From Shewanella putrefaciens (GTDB taxonomy: Bacteria > Pseudomonadota > Gammaproteobacteria > Enterobacterales > Shewanellaceae): a stretch of DNA of 64,000 nt. The stretch covers positions 62,001 to 126,000 of the forward strand of contig NZ_CP066370.1 in NCBI RefSeq assembly GCF_016406325.1, read 5' to 3'. Under the pieces are notes generated by a model that saw only the letters and a list, made by a program, of their open reading frames with translations, searched no databases and had not been told where the DNA came from. The position numbers and the translations under genes are program-made. Numbering within the stretch: the stretch's first letter is position 1; each line of letters starts with the position of its first letter. Positions 1-9,717 of the stretch are shown piece after piece.

Positions 1-68
1 ATTTGCACTGGCTGTGCTTCGGTCATTTGCAGCAATTGATTAACGCTTAAGTGTTTAAAGGAAGACAT
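1..68 (-). CDS. glpE: Thiosulfate sulfurtransferase GlpE, 5' end only
   Basis: The minus strand opens with ATG at 68 and stays open to the window edge (22 codons). The start reads MSSFKHLSVNQLLQMTE, which matches my memory of the N-terminus of Shewanella GlpE, a single-domain rhodanese that moves sulfur from thiosulfate to cyanide or thioredoxin-like acceptors. The rhodanese active-site loop lies outside the window, so the call rests on the N-terminus and on its position next to tdh-kbl. It is separated from tdh by about 100 bases holding a hairpin, so it is probably transcribed separately. Confidence 0.6.
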   Translation of the reverse strand, partial: MSSFKHLSVNQLLQMTEAQPVQ

Positions 69-124
69 AATAAAACCCGACAAAGCTAAGAGATGGAAAT
101 CAAGATGGGATAAGTGTGCAACAA

Positions 125-146
125 GGGGCTGCATGTGTACAGCCCC
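125..146 (-). terminator. Hairpin after tdh
   Basis: GGGGCTG (125-131) and CAGCCCC (140-146) form a perfect 7-bp stem with an 8-base loop, starting 26 bases past the tdh stop. The T-rich tail on the minus strand is weak (TTGTT), so it may be an inefficient or Rho-assisted terminator. Confidence 0.5.
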
Positions 147-171
147 GTGATGGGTATTATAGCTAAGGGAA

Positions 172-1197
172 TTAATCCCAGCTGAGGATGACTTTACCCG
201 ATTGACCCGAGCCCATAGCGTCAAAGCCTTTTTGGAAATCATCAATCTTGTAGTGGTGAGTGATGATTGGGGAAATGTCTAAGCCAGATTGGATAAGGCT
301 TGCCATCTTGTACCAAGTTTCGAACATTTCACGGCCGTAAATGCCTTTAATGACCAAACCTTTGAAGATCACTTTGCTCCAATCAATGGCCATTTCGCCA
401 CCCGGAATACCGAGCATAGCGACTTTACCGCCGTGGTTCATGGTATCTAACATGGCGTGGAAGGCCGATGGTACGCCAGACATTTCTAATCCAACATCAA
501 AACCTTCGGTCATGCCGAGTTCTTTCATCACGTCTTTTAGATTTTCTTTTGATACGTTTACAGCGCGAGTCGCCCCCATTTTTCGGGCCAGCTCTAAGCG
601 GTATTCGTTAACGTCGGTAATCACCACATGGCGAGCACCTACATGACGACATACTGCTGCTGCCATGATACCGATAGGACCTGCGCCTGTGATCAACACG
701 TCTTCGCCGACCAAATCGAATGACAGTGCCGTGTGTACTGCGTTACCAAATGGGTCAAAGATTGAGGCTAAATCATCGCTGATATCATCAGGGATTTTAA
801 AGGCGTTAAAGGCGGGGATAACTAAGTATTCGGCAAATGAACCTTCGCGGTTTACACCCACACCTGAGGTATTACGACATAGATGGGTGCGACCCGCGCG
901 GCAGTTACGGCAGTGACCACAGGTGATATGGCCTTCACCAGAAACGCGGTCACCAATTTTAAAGTCACGCACTTCTTGACCGATATCAACCACTTCACCC
1001 ACGTACTCGTGACCTACCACCATAGGCACAGGAATGGTTTTTTGTGACCATTCGTCCCAGTTGTAGATGTGCATATCGGTGCCACAAATGGCGGTCTTTT
1101 TAATCTTGATCAGCAGATCGTTGTGGCCCATTTCAGGTTTAGGCGCATCGACTAACCAAATGCCTTTTTCGGCTTTTAACTTGCTTAGTGCTTTCAT
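172..1197 (-). CDS. tdh: L-threonine 3-dehydrogenase
   Basis: NAD-dependent oxidation of L-threonine to 2-amino-3-ketobutyrate in the cytosol, the first step of threonine conversion to glycine. It is 341 residues, the family length. The medium-chain zinc dehydrogenase pattern is intact: catalytic-zinc region ICGTDMH (about residues 37-43), GHEYVGEV, structural-zinc cysteines in [15 protein letters not shown], and a Rossmann nucleotide loop [10 protein letters not shown]. It starts 11 bases after the kbl stop with an AGGA ribosome site, so the two form an operon, and Tdh's unstable product can pass directly to Kbl. Confidence 0.97.
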   Translation of the reverse strand: MKALSKLKAEKGIWLVDAPKPEMGHNDLLIKIKKTAICGTDMHIYNWDEWSQKTIPVPMVVGHEYVGEVVDIGQEVRDFKIGDRVSGEGHITCGHCRNCRAGRTHLCRNTSGVGVNREGSFAEYLVIPAFNAFKIPDDISDDLASIFDPFGNAVHTALSFDLVGEDVLITGAGPIGIMAAAVCRHVGARHVVITDVNEYRLELARKMGATRAVNVSKENLKDVMKELGMTEGFDVGLEMSGVPSAFHAMLDTMNHGGKVAMLGIPGGEMAIDWSKVIFKGLVIKGIYGREMFETWYKMASLIQSGLDISPIITHHYKIDDFQKGFDAMGSGQSGKVILSWD

Positions 1198-1208
1198 TTT
1201 GTAGGGTC

Positions 1209-2402
1209 CTAAATAATCGCCATTTCTTTAGCGATACGGGTAAAGGCTTCAATCGCTTTGTCGAGTTGCTCACGGGTGTGGGCCGCCGACATTTGCGTAC
1301 GGATTCGGGCTTGTCCTTTGGGAACTACAGGGAAGGAGAAGCCAATCACGTAGATATGATCTTCTAATAAACGGTTCGCGAAGTCGCTTGCCAGTTTCGC
1401 ATCGCCAATCATCACAGGGATAATTGCATGGTCGGCGCCGCCTAAAGTGAAGCCTGCCGCTGACATTTTTTCACGGAAATAACGGCTGTTTTCCCATACC
1501 GCTTCACGCAGCGCCTGGCCTGATTTAAGCATCTCTAATACATGGATAGAGGCTGTCACAATCGACGGCGCCAATGAGTTAGAGAACAGATAAGGGCGAG
1601 AGCGTTGACGTAACCAGTCGATGACTTCTTTTTTACCTGAAGTGAAACCGCCCGATGCGCCGCCTAAAGCCTTGCCTAAGGTGCCAGTGATAATGTCGAC
1701 ACGGCCCATCACACCACAGTGTTCGTGGGAGCCGCGACCGTTTTGACCAACAAAGCCTACGGCGTGTGAGTCGTCTACCATCACTAGAGCGCCATATTTA
1801 TCGGCTAAGTCACACACACCTTGGAGGTTGGCGATCACGCCGTCCATGGAGAACACGCCGTCAGTGGCGATCAAAATATTGCGCGCGCCGGCTTCTTTTG
1901 CGGCGATCAGTTGCGTTTCTAAGTCCGCCATATCGTTGTTAGCGTAACGGAAACGCTTAGCCTTACATAGGCGCACACCATCGATGATAGAGGCATGGTT
2001 TAAGGCATCGGAGATAATCGCATCTTCGGCATCTAACAGGGTCTCGAACAGACCAGCGTTGGCGTCGAAGCAAGAAGAATACAGAATCGTGTCTTCCATG
2101 CCGAGGAACTCACTCAGGCTGGCTTCGAGTTGCTTGTGGATGTCTTGGGTACCACAAATAAAACGGACTGACGCCATACCGAAGCCATGGCTGTCTAGGC
2201 CTTGCTGTGCGGCTTTGATCAGTTCTGGGTGGTTGGCTAGGCCTAAGTAGTTGTTGGCACAAAAGTTAACAACTTCTTGATGGTTAACTTGAATGGCGGT
2301 CTGTTGCGGTGAGGCGATAATGCGTTCGCTTTTATATAAGCCTTCGGCTTTGATATCTGCAAGTTGTTGATTAATCTGTGCGTAGAATGAGGTAGAGGCC
2401 AC
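1209..2402 (-). CDS. kbl: 2-amino-3-ketobutyrate CoA ligase (glycine C-acetyltransferase)
   Basis: PLP enzyme that cleaves 2-amino-3-ketobutyrate with CoA to glycine and acetyl-CoA. It is 397 residues, the usual length. The alpha-oxoamine synthase features are present: the lysine-containing [10 protein letters not shown] motif (lysine that forms the Schiff base), the DDSHAVGF aspartate/histidine motif, and NNYLGLA near the N-terminus. It is the first gene of the kbl-tdh operon. The 295 bases between its start and the tetR stop hold its promoter region and the hairpin described separately. Confidence 0.97.
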   Translation of the reverse strand: MASTSFYAQINQQLADIKAEGLYKSERIIASPQQTAIQVNHQEVVNFCANNYLGLANHPELIKAAQQGLDSHGFGMASVRFICGTQDIHKQLEASLSEFLGMEDTILYSSCFDANAGLFETLLDAEDAIISDALNHASIIDGVRLCKAKRFRYANNDMADLETQLIAAKEAGARNILIATDGVFSMDGVIANLQGVCDLADKYGALVMVDDSHAVGFVGQNGRGSHEHCGVMGRVDIITGTLGKALGGASGGFTSGKKEVIDWLRQRSRPYLFSNSLAPSIVTASIHVLEMLKSGQALREAVWENSRYFREKMSAAGFTLGGADHAIIPVMIGDAKLASDFANRLLEDHIYVIGFSFPVVPKGQARIRTQMSAAHTREQLDKAIEAFTRIAKEMAII

Positions 2403-2605
2403 CTGATATCTCCTTAGTTAACTTTATTCTGATTTTGGGAGTTGCGGCATTCTAACGCTAAACCCTATCGGCCTACAGCCTTTTTTTCATGCAGGTTCGC
2501 AAGATAAACTAGTTTAGGGCTAAAGTGGTTTTTACATTATAAAAACTAATGTGCAACATAAGTTTGCCACTGTTTGGCAGAGTCTTCTTTTAAGAGTGTA
2601 GAGCG

Positions 2606-2664
2606 AAAAATGAGTTCGCACTCAGTACTATGATTGCTTTGAGTTTAGTACCGAATGCGAGTTC
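2606..2664 (-). terminator. Long imperfect hairpin after the TetR gene
   Basis: An 18-base inverted repeat (arms 2612-2629 and 2647-2664, 14 of 18 positions complementary) is followed on the minus strand by TTTTT (2606-2610). This fits a terminator for the TetR transcript, insulating it from kbl. The arms are unusually long, so a regulatory or repeat origin is possible. Confidence 0.5.
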
Positions 2665-2697
2665 TCTACGTAGGCGCAATAGGCGTTTATGATGATG

Positions 2698-3345
2698 CTA
2701 GAGGGATTCTTGATTCGCTAGCGCGTGGTAGTGCTGCTCTAGGCGAGTAAACGTCGCGACGGATGTCGGTGTTGCATAGGCTTTGAAAATCATTAGTACC
2801 CTCAAAACACCTTCATAGAGGGTCGCTTTAGTGATGGTCGAGGTGCTGGATTGAGTGAGTTGATAACCAATCCAAAAGCTGACGATCATTTTTATGGTAT
2901 CCGCGAGTGGCGTGATTTTGTCAGTATCGACACTTAAAAAACCATCGAGTTTTAGCTTATGCAACACATGACTGGAGCGCGTTAACACTTGTTGTTGTGC
3001 GTGCAGATAACGTTTTTTTAATGCTTCGTCGCGGGCAAGAATATCGGCAAGATTGGCGTACATAAAACGGAATTGCCACAGAGTGTAAAACATGGCATCA
3101 AAGTAGCCGATTAACAGTTCTACATCCACTTGCTTATCTTCATAGGGTTGGAAACCTGATTCGAGATGATTTTCATACAAGCTGAAAATGGAGCGGATAA
3201 TGTCCTCTTTATTGCGGAAATGATAATAAAGATTCCCTGGACTCATATTTAAATGGGCGGCTATATGGTTGGTGGTGATGTTTCTTTCGCCATGCTCGTT
3301 GAATAATTCAAGGCTGGCATAGATTATTTTGTCGCGGGTTTTCAT
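2698..3345 (-). CDS. TetR/AcrR-family transcriptional regulator
   Basis: 215 residues with an N-terminal TetR helix-turn-helix: residues 1-50 contain the pattern ITTNHIAAHLNMSPGNLYYHF, where the NLYYHF recognition helix is diagnostic. The rest is an all-helical ligand/dimerisation domain ending near residue 215, typical of the family. It is divergent from waaA. A palindrome in the shared upstream region (3451-3469) is a candidate operator, so autoregulation and effects on waaA are possible. The effector is not predictable from sequence. Confidence 0.88.
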   Translation of the reverse strand: MKTRDKIIYASLELFNEHGERNITTNHIAAHLNMSPGNLYYHFRNKEDIIRSIFSLYENHLESGFQPYEDKQVDVELLIGYFDAMFYTLWQFRFMYANLADILARDEALKKRYLHAQQQVLTRSSHVLHKLKLDGFLSVDTDKITPLADTIKMIVSFWIGYQLTQSSTSTITKATLYEGVLRVLMIFKAYATPTSVATFTRLEQHYHALANQESL

Positions 3346-3449
3346 AAGTGATCCAAATTGCGAGTGAGCGCCACATAATTGAGAGAGTTAACCAACGACC
3401 GCCATACTGCTGGTAAATTATCCCTAATTTAAGTTCCTACAGCATTCAA

Positions 3450-3470
3450 TTTTTGCATTTCGCAAAATGA
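3450..3470. promoter_or_regulatory. Palindrome between tetR and waaA, candidate operator
   Basis: TTTTGC (3451-3456) and GCAAAA (3462-3467) are inverted around a 5-base centre, with a second nested pair CATTT/AAATG (3456-3469). A symmetric site between a TetR gene and its divergent neighbour is the usual place for its operator. No second copy was found to confirm it. Confidence 0.35.
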
Positions 3471-3544
3471 ACAAAAATTCAATACGATGAGTATTATGCT
3501 AACATTGCCGCTATTCATCAGGCAAAACCCATAAGCACGTTTTT

Positions 3545-4810
3545 ATGAATCGTTTTCTCTATTCCACGATTTTATATTTGTTATCTCCTTTGTTAGTTAT
3601 CTATTTAGCCTTTCGTGGGATCAAAAGTTCGGATTACCGCGGTCGTTGGGGGGAGCGCTTTGGGTTAACTCGACTAAAATCGACGGATTTACTGATCCAT
3701 TCAGTCTCTATGGGGGAAACGCTGGCAGCCATTCCATTGATCCGTTTGATTATGCAATCACACCCTGAGTTAAGCATTACGGTTACCACAACCAGTCCAA
3801 CGGGGTTTGCCGAAGTGCGCAAAGCGTTTGGTGATAGGGTGCAACATTGCTATCTCCCCTTTGACTTACCTTGGTGTGTGAATCGTTTTTTGCGCCAAGT
3901 TTCGCCCAAGTGGTGTGTGATTATGGAGACTGAGCTGTGGCCTAACTTAGTTGCGATTGCGGCCAAACAAGGTGTGCGTTTGATGCTCGCCAACGCGAGG
4001 CTTTCGGCCAAGTCTGCGGCGCAATATGCTCGGTATCCTAAACTTAGTCTGCCGATGCTGCAGCGATTCGATGTTATTGCGGTGCAGACTCAAGTGGAAG
4101 CGCAGCGTTTTGTCGAGTTAGGTGTATCGCCAGACAGAGTGACGGTATGTGGTAGCTTGAAGTTTGATCTCTGTATTACGCCAGAGCGTTTAGCCAACGC
4201 TAAACTGTTACGTCAGGCTTGGGGGCGTGAAACATCACCAATTTGGGTCGCGGGCAGTGTGCACCCTGGTGAGTTTGACGCCATGCTTACCGCCCATCGG
4301 CACTTATTGGCTCAGTGGCCAGATGCTTTGCTGATTATCGTCCCGCGTCATCCAGAACAGTTTGCTAATCTTGCTGAAATAGTTAAAAACCAAGGGTTTG
4401 AATCAGTTCTCCGCAGTAATCATCTTCCCGTGACGGTAACGACTCAAGTGCTGGTGGGCGATACCATGGGTGAGTTATTGACCTTTTATGGTGCGGCGGA
4501 TCAAGCCTTTGTCGGGGGGAGTTTGATTCTCCATGGTGGTCATAATCCATTGGAACCTATTGCCATGGGCATACCTGTAATGGTTGGACCCAATTACCGA
4601 GATTTTGCCCAAATTACTCAAATGCTATCGGATGCAGGAGGGCTAAGAATTGTTTCTTCGGCGGATGAACTTGGGGCAAACTTGATTGAATATTTTGCAG
4701 AACCTGAGCGATGTCAGCAGGCCGTGAATGCAGGACTCGCTGTGGTCGAGGCAAATCGCGGTGCGCTTGAACGGCAATTTGAGCTTGTGCAATCCTTATT
4801 AAACGCTTAA
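3545..4810 (+). CDS. waaA: 3-deoxy-D-manno-octulosonic acid (Kdo) transferase
   Basis: Transfers Kdo from CMP-Kdo to lipid IVA, the first committed step of LPS inner-core assembly at the inner-membrane cytoplasmic face. At 421 residues it is close to E. coli WaaA (425). An N-terminal hydrophobic anchor (residues about 5-25) is followed by YRGRWGERFG, the HSVSMGE motif, METELWPNL, and the C-terminal GGSLILHGGHNPLEP sugar-nucleotide loop typical of the GT30 family. It opens the LPS locus and faces kdkA, the kinase for the Kdo it adds. Confidence 0.96.
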   Translation: MNRFLYSTILYLLSPLLVIYLAFRGIKSSDYRGRWGERFGLTRLKSTDLLIHSVSMGETLAAIPLIRLIMQSHPELSITVTTTSPTGFAEVRKAFGDRVQHCYLPFDLPWCVNRFLRQVSPKWCVIMETELWPNLVAIAAKQGVRLMLANARLSAKSAAQYARYPKLSLPMLQRFDVIAVQTQVEAQRFVELGVSPDRVTVCGSLKFDLCITPERLANAKLLRQAWGRETSPIWVAGSVHPGEFDAMLTAHRHLLAQWPDALLIIVPRHPEQFANLAEIVKNQGFESVLRSNHLPVTVTTQVLVGDTMGELLTFYGAADQAFVGGSLILHGGHNPLEPIAMGIPVMVGPNYRDFAQITQMLSDAGGLRIVSSADELGANLIEYFAEPERCQQAVNAGLAVVEANRGALERQFELVQSLLNA

Positions 4811-4850
4811 TGCCGTTCGTCAATGAAGGACGTTCAAACATTACCCAAAG

Positions 4851-5612
4851 TTAAGGCGTTGATGGGCTTTGCATTACTGCTTGATAGCCTTGCATGAGTG
4901 TTGTCCAGTTATCAGCAGTGAAAGCAAGGTTTGGTTGTTTGCTTTGTTCTTTGTTAAAGGAGCGTAACAGTCTATCGAGATTTGATTTCTGCCATTGTGG
5001 ATTTGGTATTTTTAACTCTCCACGGTCGAAATCAATAAGATAGAAACGTTCCTGTTGTCCTTCAGTCTGCATTGGTTGGAATAAGATATTTTTAGCATTG
5101 AGATCAGCATGGTACACACCACGCTGGTGGAATTGGGCGATAGTGGCACCCAACATCTGCCACTGTGTTGTACTCATTGTACCTTTGCCGAGTTTAGCGA
5201 CTAAATCTTCGGCGCCTTCGACTCGTTCGATAATGATATCTGCGCGGTAAAATAATCCATCACGTACTATGTTGATTGCAATGGGTTTGGGCACGGTAAA
5301 ATCTTCCCGATACAGGATGTCTAATAAGCGTAACTCGCCCATGGCACGGGTATTTTCTAGGCCTGTATAAACGTAAGCATCTTTACTGAATTTTTCCATA
5401 AGGCCACCGCGCCAATAATGACGTAATACCCAATGATTGTGTTCAAATGTGACAAACCAAGTGGTATAGCGACCTTTGGATGAGCCGACGATGGCATCTT
5501 TCGCGCGCCAAAAATCCACGGAAAACCACGCAGGAGTAATATTGGTTGGTGTATCCTGGCAAATCGCCATATGACCTTGGGTGGTTTTTATGATTTGTAT
5601 CTGTCTATTCAT
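4851..5612 (-). CDS. kdkA: Kdo kinase
   Basis: Phosphorylates O-4 of the single Kdo on lipid A in bacteria whose core carries one phosphorylated Kdo. The 253-residue protein has a eukaryotic-like kinase fold: catalytic loop HADLNAKNIL (about residues 172-181) and the metal-binding DFDRGEL segment in place of DFG. The invariant-lysine region is around LRHYWRGGLMEKF. It is convergent with waaA with a 40-base gap, and divergent from the heptosyltransferase gene. Family length is about 235-250. Confidence 0.93.
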   Translation of the reverse strand: MNRQIQIIKTTQGHMAICQDTPTNITPAWFSVDFWRAKDAIVGSSKGRYTTWFVTFEHNHWVLRHYWRGGLMEKFSKDAYVYTGLENTRAMGELRLLDILYREDFTVPKPIAINIVRDGLFYRADIIIERVEGAEDLVAKLGKGTMSTTQWQMLGATIAQFHQRGVYHADLNAKNILFQPMQTEGQQERFYLIDFDRGELKIPNPQWQKSNLDRLLRSFNKEQSKQPNLAFTADNWTTLMQGYQAVMQSPSTP

Positions 5613-5710
5613 CGGAGAATTGTTGACTTAAGCGTGGCACCTGCGGCCATTCTACATTAAGATCGTCGGCTTGCGCTAAACAACCTTAAAAGCCATGAGC
5701 TTCAATCCCA

Positions 5711-6754
5711 ATGAGTTTAAATCCAAATAGCATGAATTCTCTTTGTCTACTTAGGTTATCTGCAATCGGTGATGTCTGTCATGCCGTGGCTATGGTGCAG
5801 GCGATTCAGCGGCAATATCCAGAGCTTAAAATCACTTGGGTGATAGGCAAGCTTGAATATCAATTGCTAAAGCATTTACCCGGCATTGAGTTTGTTATTT
5901 TTGATAAATCCCAAGGGTGGCGTAGTTATTTTAGTTTGCGTAAAGCACTAAAAGGTCGACGTTTTGATGTACTGCTGCATATGCAAGTGGCGCTACGCGC
6001 GACTTTGGCATCGTTAGCGATTTCAGCAAAAGTACGTATAGGTTTTGACCGTGCCCGCGCCAAAGAAGGCCAGTGGTTAGTGACAAATCATAGGGTTGAA
6101 CCATTAGCTAAGCCCCATGTTCTCGAAGGCTTTATGGGGTTTGCTAAGGCGATAGGTGTTAACGATCTTACTCCTCAATGGAATATCCCTATTCCGATGG
6201 CCGATACAGAGTTTGCACAAATGCATATTAAAGACAATGAAAGTGTCTTTATTATTTGCGCCGCGGCCAGTAAGGCTGAGCGCAATTGGCTGCCTGAGCG
6301 ATATGCCGCCGTTGCCAGCCATGCGATTGCCAAAGGATTTAGAGTCATGCTTTGTGGTGGCCCAACTCAGCTTGAGAAGGATTTAGCCGAGCAAATTTTG
6401 CAGGCGTGTCCCTCTAAAATCGATAATTTAGTGGGTAAAACCAGTCTAACTCAATTATTGGCGCTGCTAAAACGCGCTAGCTTAGTCTTAGCTCCGGATA
6501 CGGGCCCTGCGCATATGGCGGTTACACAAGGCACGCCAGTCATTGGTTTATATGCCCATTCAAACCCTGGCCGAACAGGGCCTTACCTATCACAGCAGTT
6601 TGTGGTGAGTGTCTATGATGAGGTCATAGCTTCACAACAAAGCGGTGAAGTTAAATGGGGCACCCGTGCGAAGGGCGAGCACTTGATGGCGCTAATCAGT
6701 GTTGATGCTGTGATTGAGAAGTTTGATCTGGTGGTTCAGCAGATACTCACTTAA
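5711..6754 (+). CDS. ADP-heptose:LPS heptosyltransferase (GT9)
   Basis: 347-residue GT9 enzyme that adds L,D-heptose to the LPS inner core. The N-terminal LLRLSAIGDVCHAVAMVQA is the heptosyltransferase acceptor-side signature, and C-terminal APDTGPAHMAVTQGTPVIGLYAHSNPGRTGPY is the ADP-heptose binding block. It resembles WaaF/WaaC, but which linkage it makes cannot be decided. Two in-frame ATGs (5711 and 5732) are possible; neither has a clear ribosome site, and family alignment slightly favours the second. Confidence 0.9.
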   Translation: MSLNPNSMNSLCLLRLSAIGDVCHAVAMVQAIQRQYPELKITWVIGKLEYQLLKHLPGIEFVIFDKSQGWRSYFSLRKALKGRRFDVLLHMQVALRATLASLAISAKVRIGFDRARAKEGQWLVTNHRVEPLAKPHVLEGFMGFAKAIGVNDLTPQWNIPIPMADTEFAQMHIKDNESVFIICAAASKAERNWLPERYAAVASHAIAKGFRVMLCGGPTQLEKDLAEQILQACPSKIDNLVGKTSLTQLLALLKRASLVLAPDTGPAHMAVTQGTPVIGLYAHSNPGRTGPYLSQQFVVSVYDEVIASQQSGEVKWGTRAKGEHLMALISVDAVIEKFDLVVQQILT

Positions 6755-6824
6755 GGCCTATGACTGGTGGAAGTGTTGTCGTTATTTTAAGTGCATAGCC
6801 GTATAAAATAGGTGTGAGGTTTGT

Positions 6825-7541
6825 ATGAAAATATTTGTCATTAGCTTAGAGCGCTCAATAGAGCGCAGAACCCAAATGATTGCTAAGTTTGCCAAAGCAG
6901 GTATTGAATTCGAATTTTTTAATGCTGTTGATGCGTCGGAAGAAGGGTTTACTTTGTCCGACAGAGTTGCGCCCAATGTCACCAAAAAACGTAAAGGATA
7001 TGAATTACTAAATAGTGAAGTTGCCTGTTATGCCAGTCATTATTTACTGTGGGAAAAATGTGTTGAAATGAATCAGCCGATAGTGATAGTTGAAGATCAT
7101 GCGGAGTTAACTGATGATTTTAAGGCAACATTAGCTATTGCGTTTCAGCATATAAATGAGTTTGGTTATATTAAATTATCAGCACCTCTTAAAGCTAGAA
7201 AGTTTATTGAAGATAAAAAAATAGATACATTCCATTCTATTGGGCACTATACTAAAAATACTTGTTTTACAACAGGATATATAGTTTCCCCTGATGTGGC
7301 CAAATGTTTTATTAAAGCAAGTGATCGTATTGTGGAACCTGTAGATGATTTTATGGAAAAACCATGGTTACATAGGGTTAGAGCCTATAGTCTTATGCCT
7401 TTTATTTGTTATAGAGCAAATCTCGCATCCACAATAGGTAGCGCTAGGAAAATAAAAAATAATATTAGTGTAACTAAGAAAATATATATAGAAATTTTCA
7501 GACTTTATGAGAAGTTTCTCAGATTTTTTTATGTTAAATAA
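6825..7541 (+). CDS. Glycosyltransferase family 25 (LPS glycosyltransferase)
   Basis: 238 residues. The start MKIFVISLERSIERR and the segment EVACYASHYLLWEKCVE are typical of GT25 enzymes that add galactose or glucose to LPS outer core. In this family the acidic motif is usually ILEDD; here it reads IVEDHAEL, so one aspartate is replaced by histidine. A GAGG ribosome site lies 6 bases before the ATG. The gene is clearly more A+T-rich than waaA, especially at its 3' end, which suggests a replaceable outer-core cassette. The donor and acceptor sugars are unknown. Confidence 0.82.
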   Translation: MKIFVISLERSIERRTQMIAKFAKAGIEFEFFNAVDASEEGFTLSDRVAPNVTKKRKGYELLNSEVACYASHYLLWEKCVEMNQPIVIVEDHAELTDDFKATLAIAFQHINEFGYIKLSAPLKARKFIEDKKIDTFHSIGHYTKNTCFTTGYIVSPDVAKCFIKASDRIVEPVDDFMEKPWLHRVRAYSLMPFICYRANLASTIGSARKIKNNISVTKKIYIEIFRLYEKFLRFFYVK

Positions 7542-7564
7542 TTTACATATTATACGGGTTTTAT

Positions 7565-8545
7565 ATGGATACTAGTTTACCTTTAGTGACTTTGATTTTT
7601 CTTTCTTATAACAATGGTCGGTTTTTGAATGAATCTATGACAAGTCTATTTGGTCAATCTTATGCTAATCTACAAATAATAATTTGTGATGATTGTAGTA
7701 CTGATGATTCTGTTACAAAAATTGAAAGTTTTATTGATAATTTAGACGATTGTGATCAGCTAAAAAATTTGGAGTTTTTTATAAATAAAACTAATCAAGG
7801 GATAGCTGAGAGCATAAATAAATGTATGAGTTTAGCTAAGGGTGAACTTTGTATTGCCTTTGCATCTGATGATGTATCTTCTCGTGATAGAGTTTATCGT
7901 TTGGTCGATTTTTGGTTGAAAAATGGCAAGCCTAGCTCAATCTTTTCAGCTGTAAATCTGATTGATGAAGTGGGCGGTTTATGTGGTGAAAAGCATTTGT
8001 CCAACGAAATTTTCGATATTGATAAAGATCTGTTAGTAAAAAACCTAATATTTAGGAAGAGTTATGTCTTTGGTTGTTCTCATGCTTGGACTAAAGAGGT
8101 TTTTGATAAATTTGGTTCTTTACACAAAGCGGTTATTAACGAAGATAAAACTATTCCGTTAAGATCCGCATTGCTGAATGGAATAAAATATATTGATGAA
8201 AAATTAGTAGACTATCGAGTTGGGACTGGTATATCTGCAGTGACAGGGGATAGTTATGCCCTAAAGTTATATGAGCACAGACGTAAAAGTGCAATAAGGG
8301 AATATGATGATTTAATACAAAATGCAGAAGACTTAAGGCTTGTTGGTAATGATAAGGGGCAACTTTATGTTAAGCAAAGATTGGCAGAGGTTGAGTTATT
8401 GCTGTTCTTAAGTAAAGGGCCATTTGTCTTTAGGTATGCATTATTAAAATTATTTAAAGCGTTGTCTGATGGTGCTAGATGGAATAAAGCATTAAAAATA
8501 TTTTTTGATTATTTTTTATTTAAGATAAAACGCTTGTTTAAGTAA
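7565..8545 (+). CDS. Glycosyltransferase family 2
   Basis: 326 residues with an N-terminal GT-A fold: VTLIFLSYNNGRFLNESMTSL, then CDDCSTDD (nucleotide-sugar binding) and a later SDD metal-binding motif in FASDDVSSRD. A basic, hydrophobic C-terminus (FFDYFLFKIKRLFK) suggests peripheral membrane attachment. It is A+T-rich like the preceding GT25 gene and separated from it by 23 bases, so they are probably co-transcribed and co-inherited. The specific sugar cannot be inferred. Confidence 0.85.
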   Translation: MDTSLPLVTLIFLSYNNGRFLNESMTSLFGQSYANLQIIICDDCSTDDSVTKIESFIDNLDDCDQLKNLEFFINKTNQGIAESINKCMSLAKGELCIAFASDDVSSRDRVYRLVDFWLKNGKPSSIFSAVNLIDEVGGLCGEKHLSNEIFDIDKDLLVKNLIFRKSYVFGCSHAWTKEVFDKFGSLHKAVINEDKTIPLRSALLNGIKYIDEKLVDYRVGTGISAVTGDSYALKLYEHRRKSAIREYDDLIQNAEDLRLVGNDKGQLYVKQRLAEVELLLFLSKGPFVFRYALLKLFKALSDGARWNKALKIFFDYFLFKIKRLFK

Positions 8546-8582
8546 GTTATTGAATTGTTCATATAGATTTGGAGTGTAAAGT

Positions 8583-9674
8583 ATGAAAGTGCTTATTACT
8601 GGTGGTGCTGGCTTTATAGGCTCTGCAGTCGTACGTCATATTATTAAAAACACAACTGATAGCGTAATCAATCTAGACAAATTAACCTATGCGGGTAATT
8701 TGGAGTCTTTAAGCTCTGTTGCTGAAGATATTCGGTACAACTTTGAGAAAGTAGATATTTGTGACCGCGATGAATTAGGTAGAGTTTTTAATCAGTACCA
8801 ACCTGATGTAGTGATGCACTTAGCCGCAGAGTCTCATGTCGATCGTTCGATCACTGGCCCTTCAGATTTTATTCAAACTAATATTGTGGGTACTTATACT
8901 CTTTTAGAGGCATCTCGACAGTATTGGATGGAGCTTGATGTTGAGCGCAAGGCTAGATTTCGCTTTCATCATATTTCAACTGATGAAGTGTATGGCGATT
9001 TACCTCATCCAGATGAAATGGGCATAGGGGAATCCTTACCGCTATTCACGGAGTCAACCTCCTATGCACCGAGTAGCCCTTATTCTGCGTCTAAAGCTTC
9101 TAGCGATCATTTAGTACGGGCATGGTTACGTACCTATGGATTACCAGTAATAGTGACAAACTGCTCTAATAACTATGGGCCTTATCACTTTCCTGAAAAG
9201 CTGATCCCATTAGTCATCCTTAATGCACTGGAAGGTAAACCTTTACCTATTTACGGTAAAGGTGATCAAATCCGTGATTGGTTGTATGTTGAAGACCATG
9301 CACGCGCTTTATATAAAGTAGTCACAGAAGGTAAAATTGGGGAAACCTACAATATTGGTGGTCAAAATGAGAAGCAAAATATCGAAGTAGTTAACAGCAT
9401 CTGTGCCATTATGGATGAATTAGTACCGCTGCATGAACGCGGCTACCCTCTTAACACCTCGCATTCGACACTTATCACGTATGTAACAGATCGTCCAGGG
9501 CATGACCGTCGTTACGCCATTGATGCAACAAAGATGAGCCGAGAGCTTAATTGGCGACCCCAAGAAACCTTTGAAACAGGTCTACGCAAAACGATTGAAT
9601 GGTATCTAAACAATCAAGAGTGGTGTCAGCGTGTCCAAGATGGTAGCTATCAACGAGAGCGTTTAGGGATTTAA
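8583..9674 (+). CDS. rfbB: dTDP-glucose 4,6-dehydratase
   Basis: Converts dTDP-glucose to dTDP-4-keto-6-deoxyglucose with bound NAD. 363 residues, family length. It is a short-chain dehydrogenase of the extended type: [11 protein letters not shown] nucleotide loop at residues 7-17, STDEVYGDL (the Asp-Glu catalytic pair), and [12 protein letters not shown] carrying the YxxxK. The product feeds both the rhamnose branch (rfbDC, downstream) and the 3-acetamido branch (fdtA/B/C). A GGAG ribosome site precedes the ATG. Confidence 0.97.
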   Translation: MKVLITGGAGFIGSAVVRHIIKNTTDSVINLDKLTYAGNLESLSSVAEDIRYNFEKVDICDRDELGRVFNQYQPDVVMHLAAESHVDRSITGPSDFIQTNIVGTYTLLEASRQYWMELDVERKARFRFHHISTDEVYGDLPHPDEMGIGESLPLFTESTSYAPSSPYSASKASSDHLVRAWLRTYGLPVIVTNCSNNYGPYHFPEKLIPLVILNALEGKPLPIYGKGDQIRDWLYVEDHARALYKVVTEGKIGETYNIGGQNEKQNIEVVNSICAIMDELVPLHERGYPLNTSHSTLITYVTDRPGHDRRYAIDATKMSRELNWRPQETFETGLRKTIEWYLNNQEWCQRVQDGSYQRERLGI

Positions 9675-9717
9675 AGTTTATTTTCCATATTTTTTACTGT
9701 TATCGATTTGAGGATTT

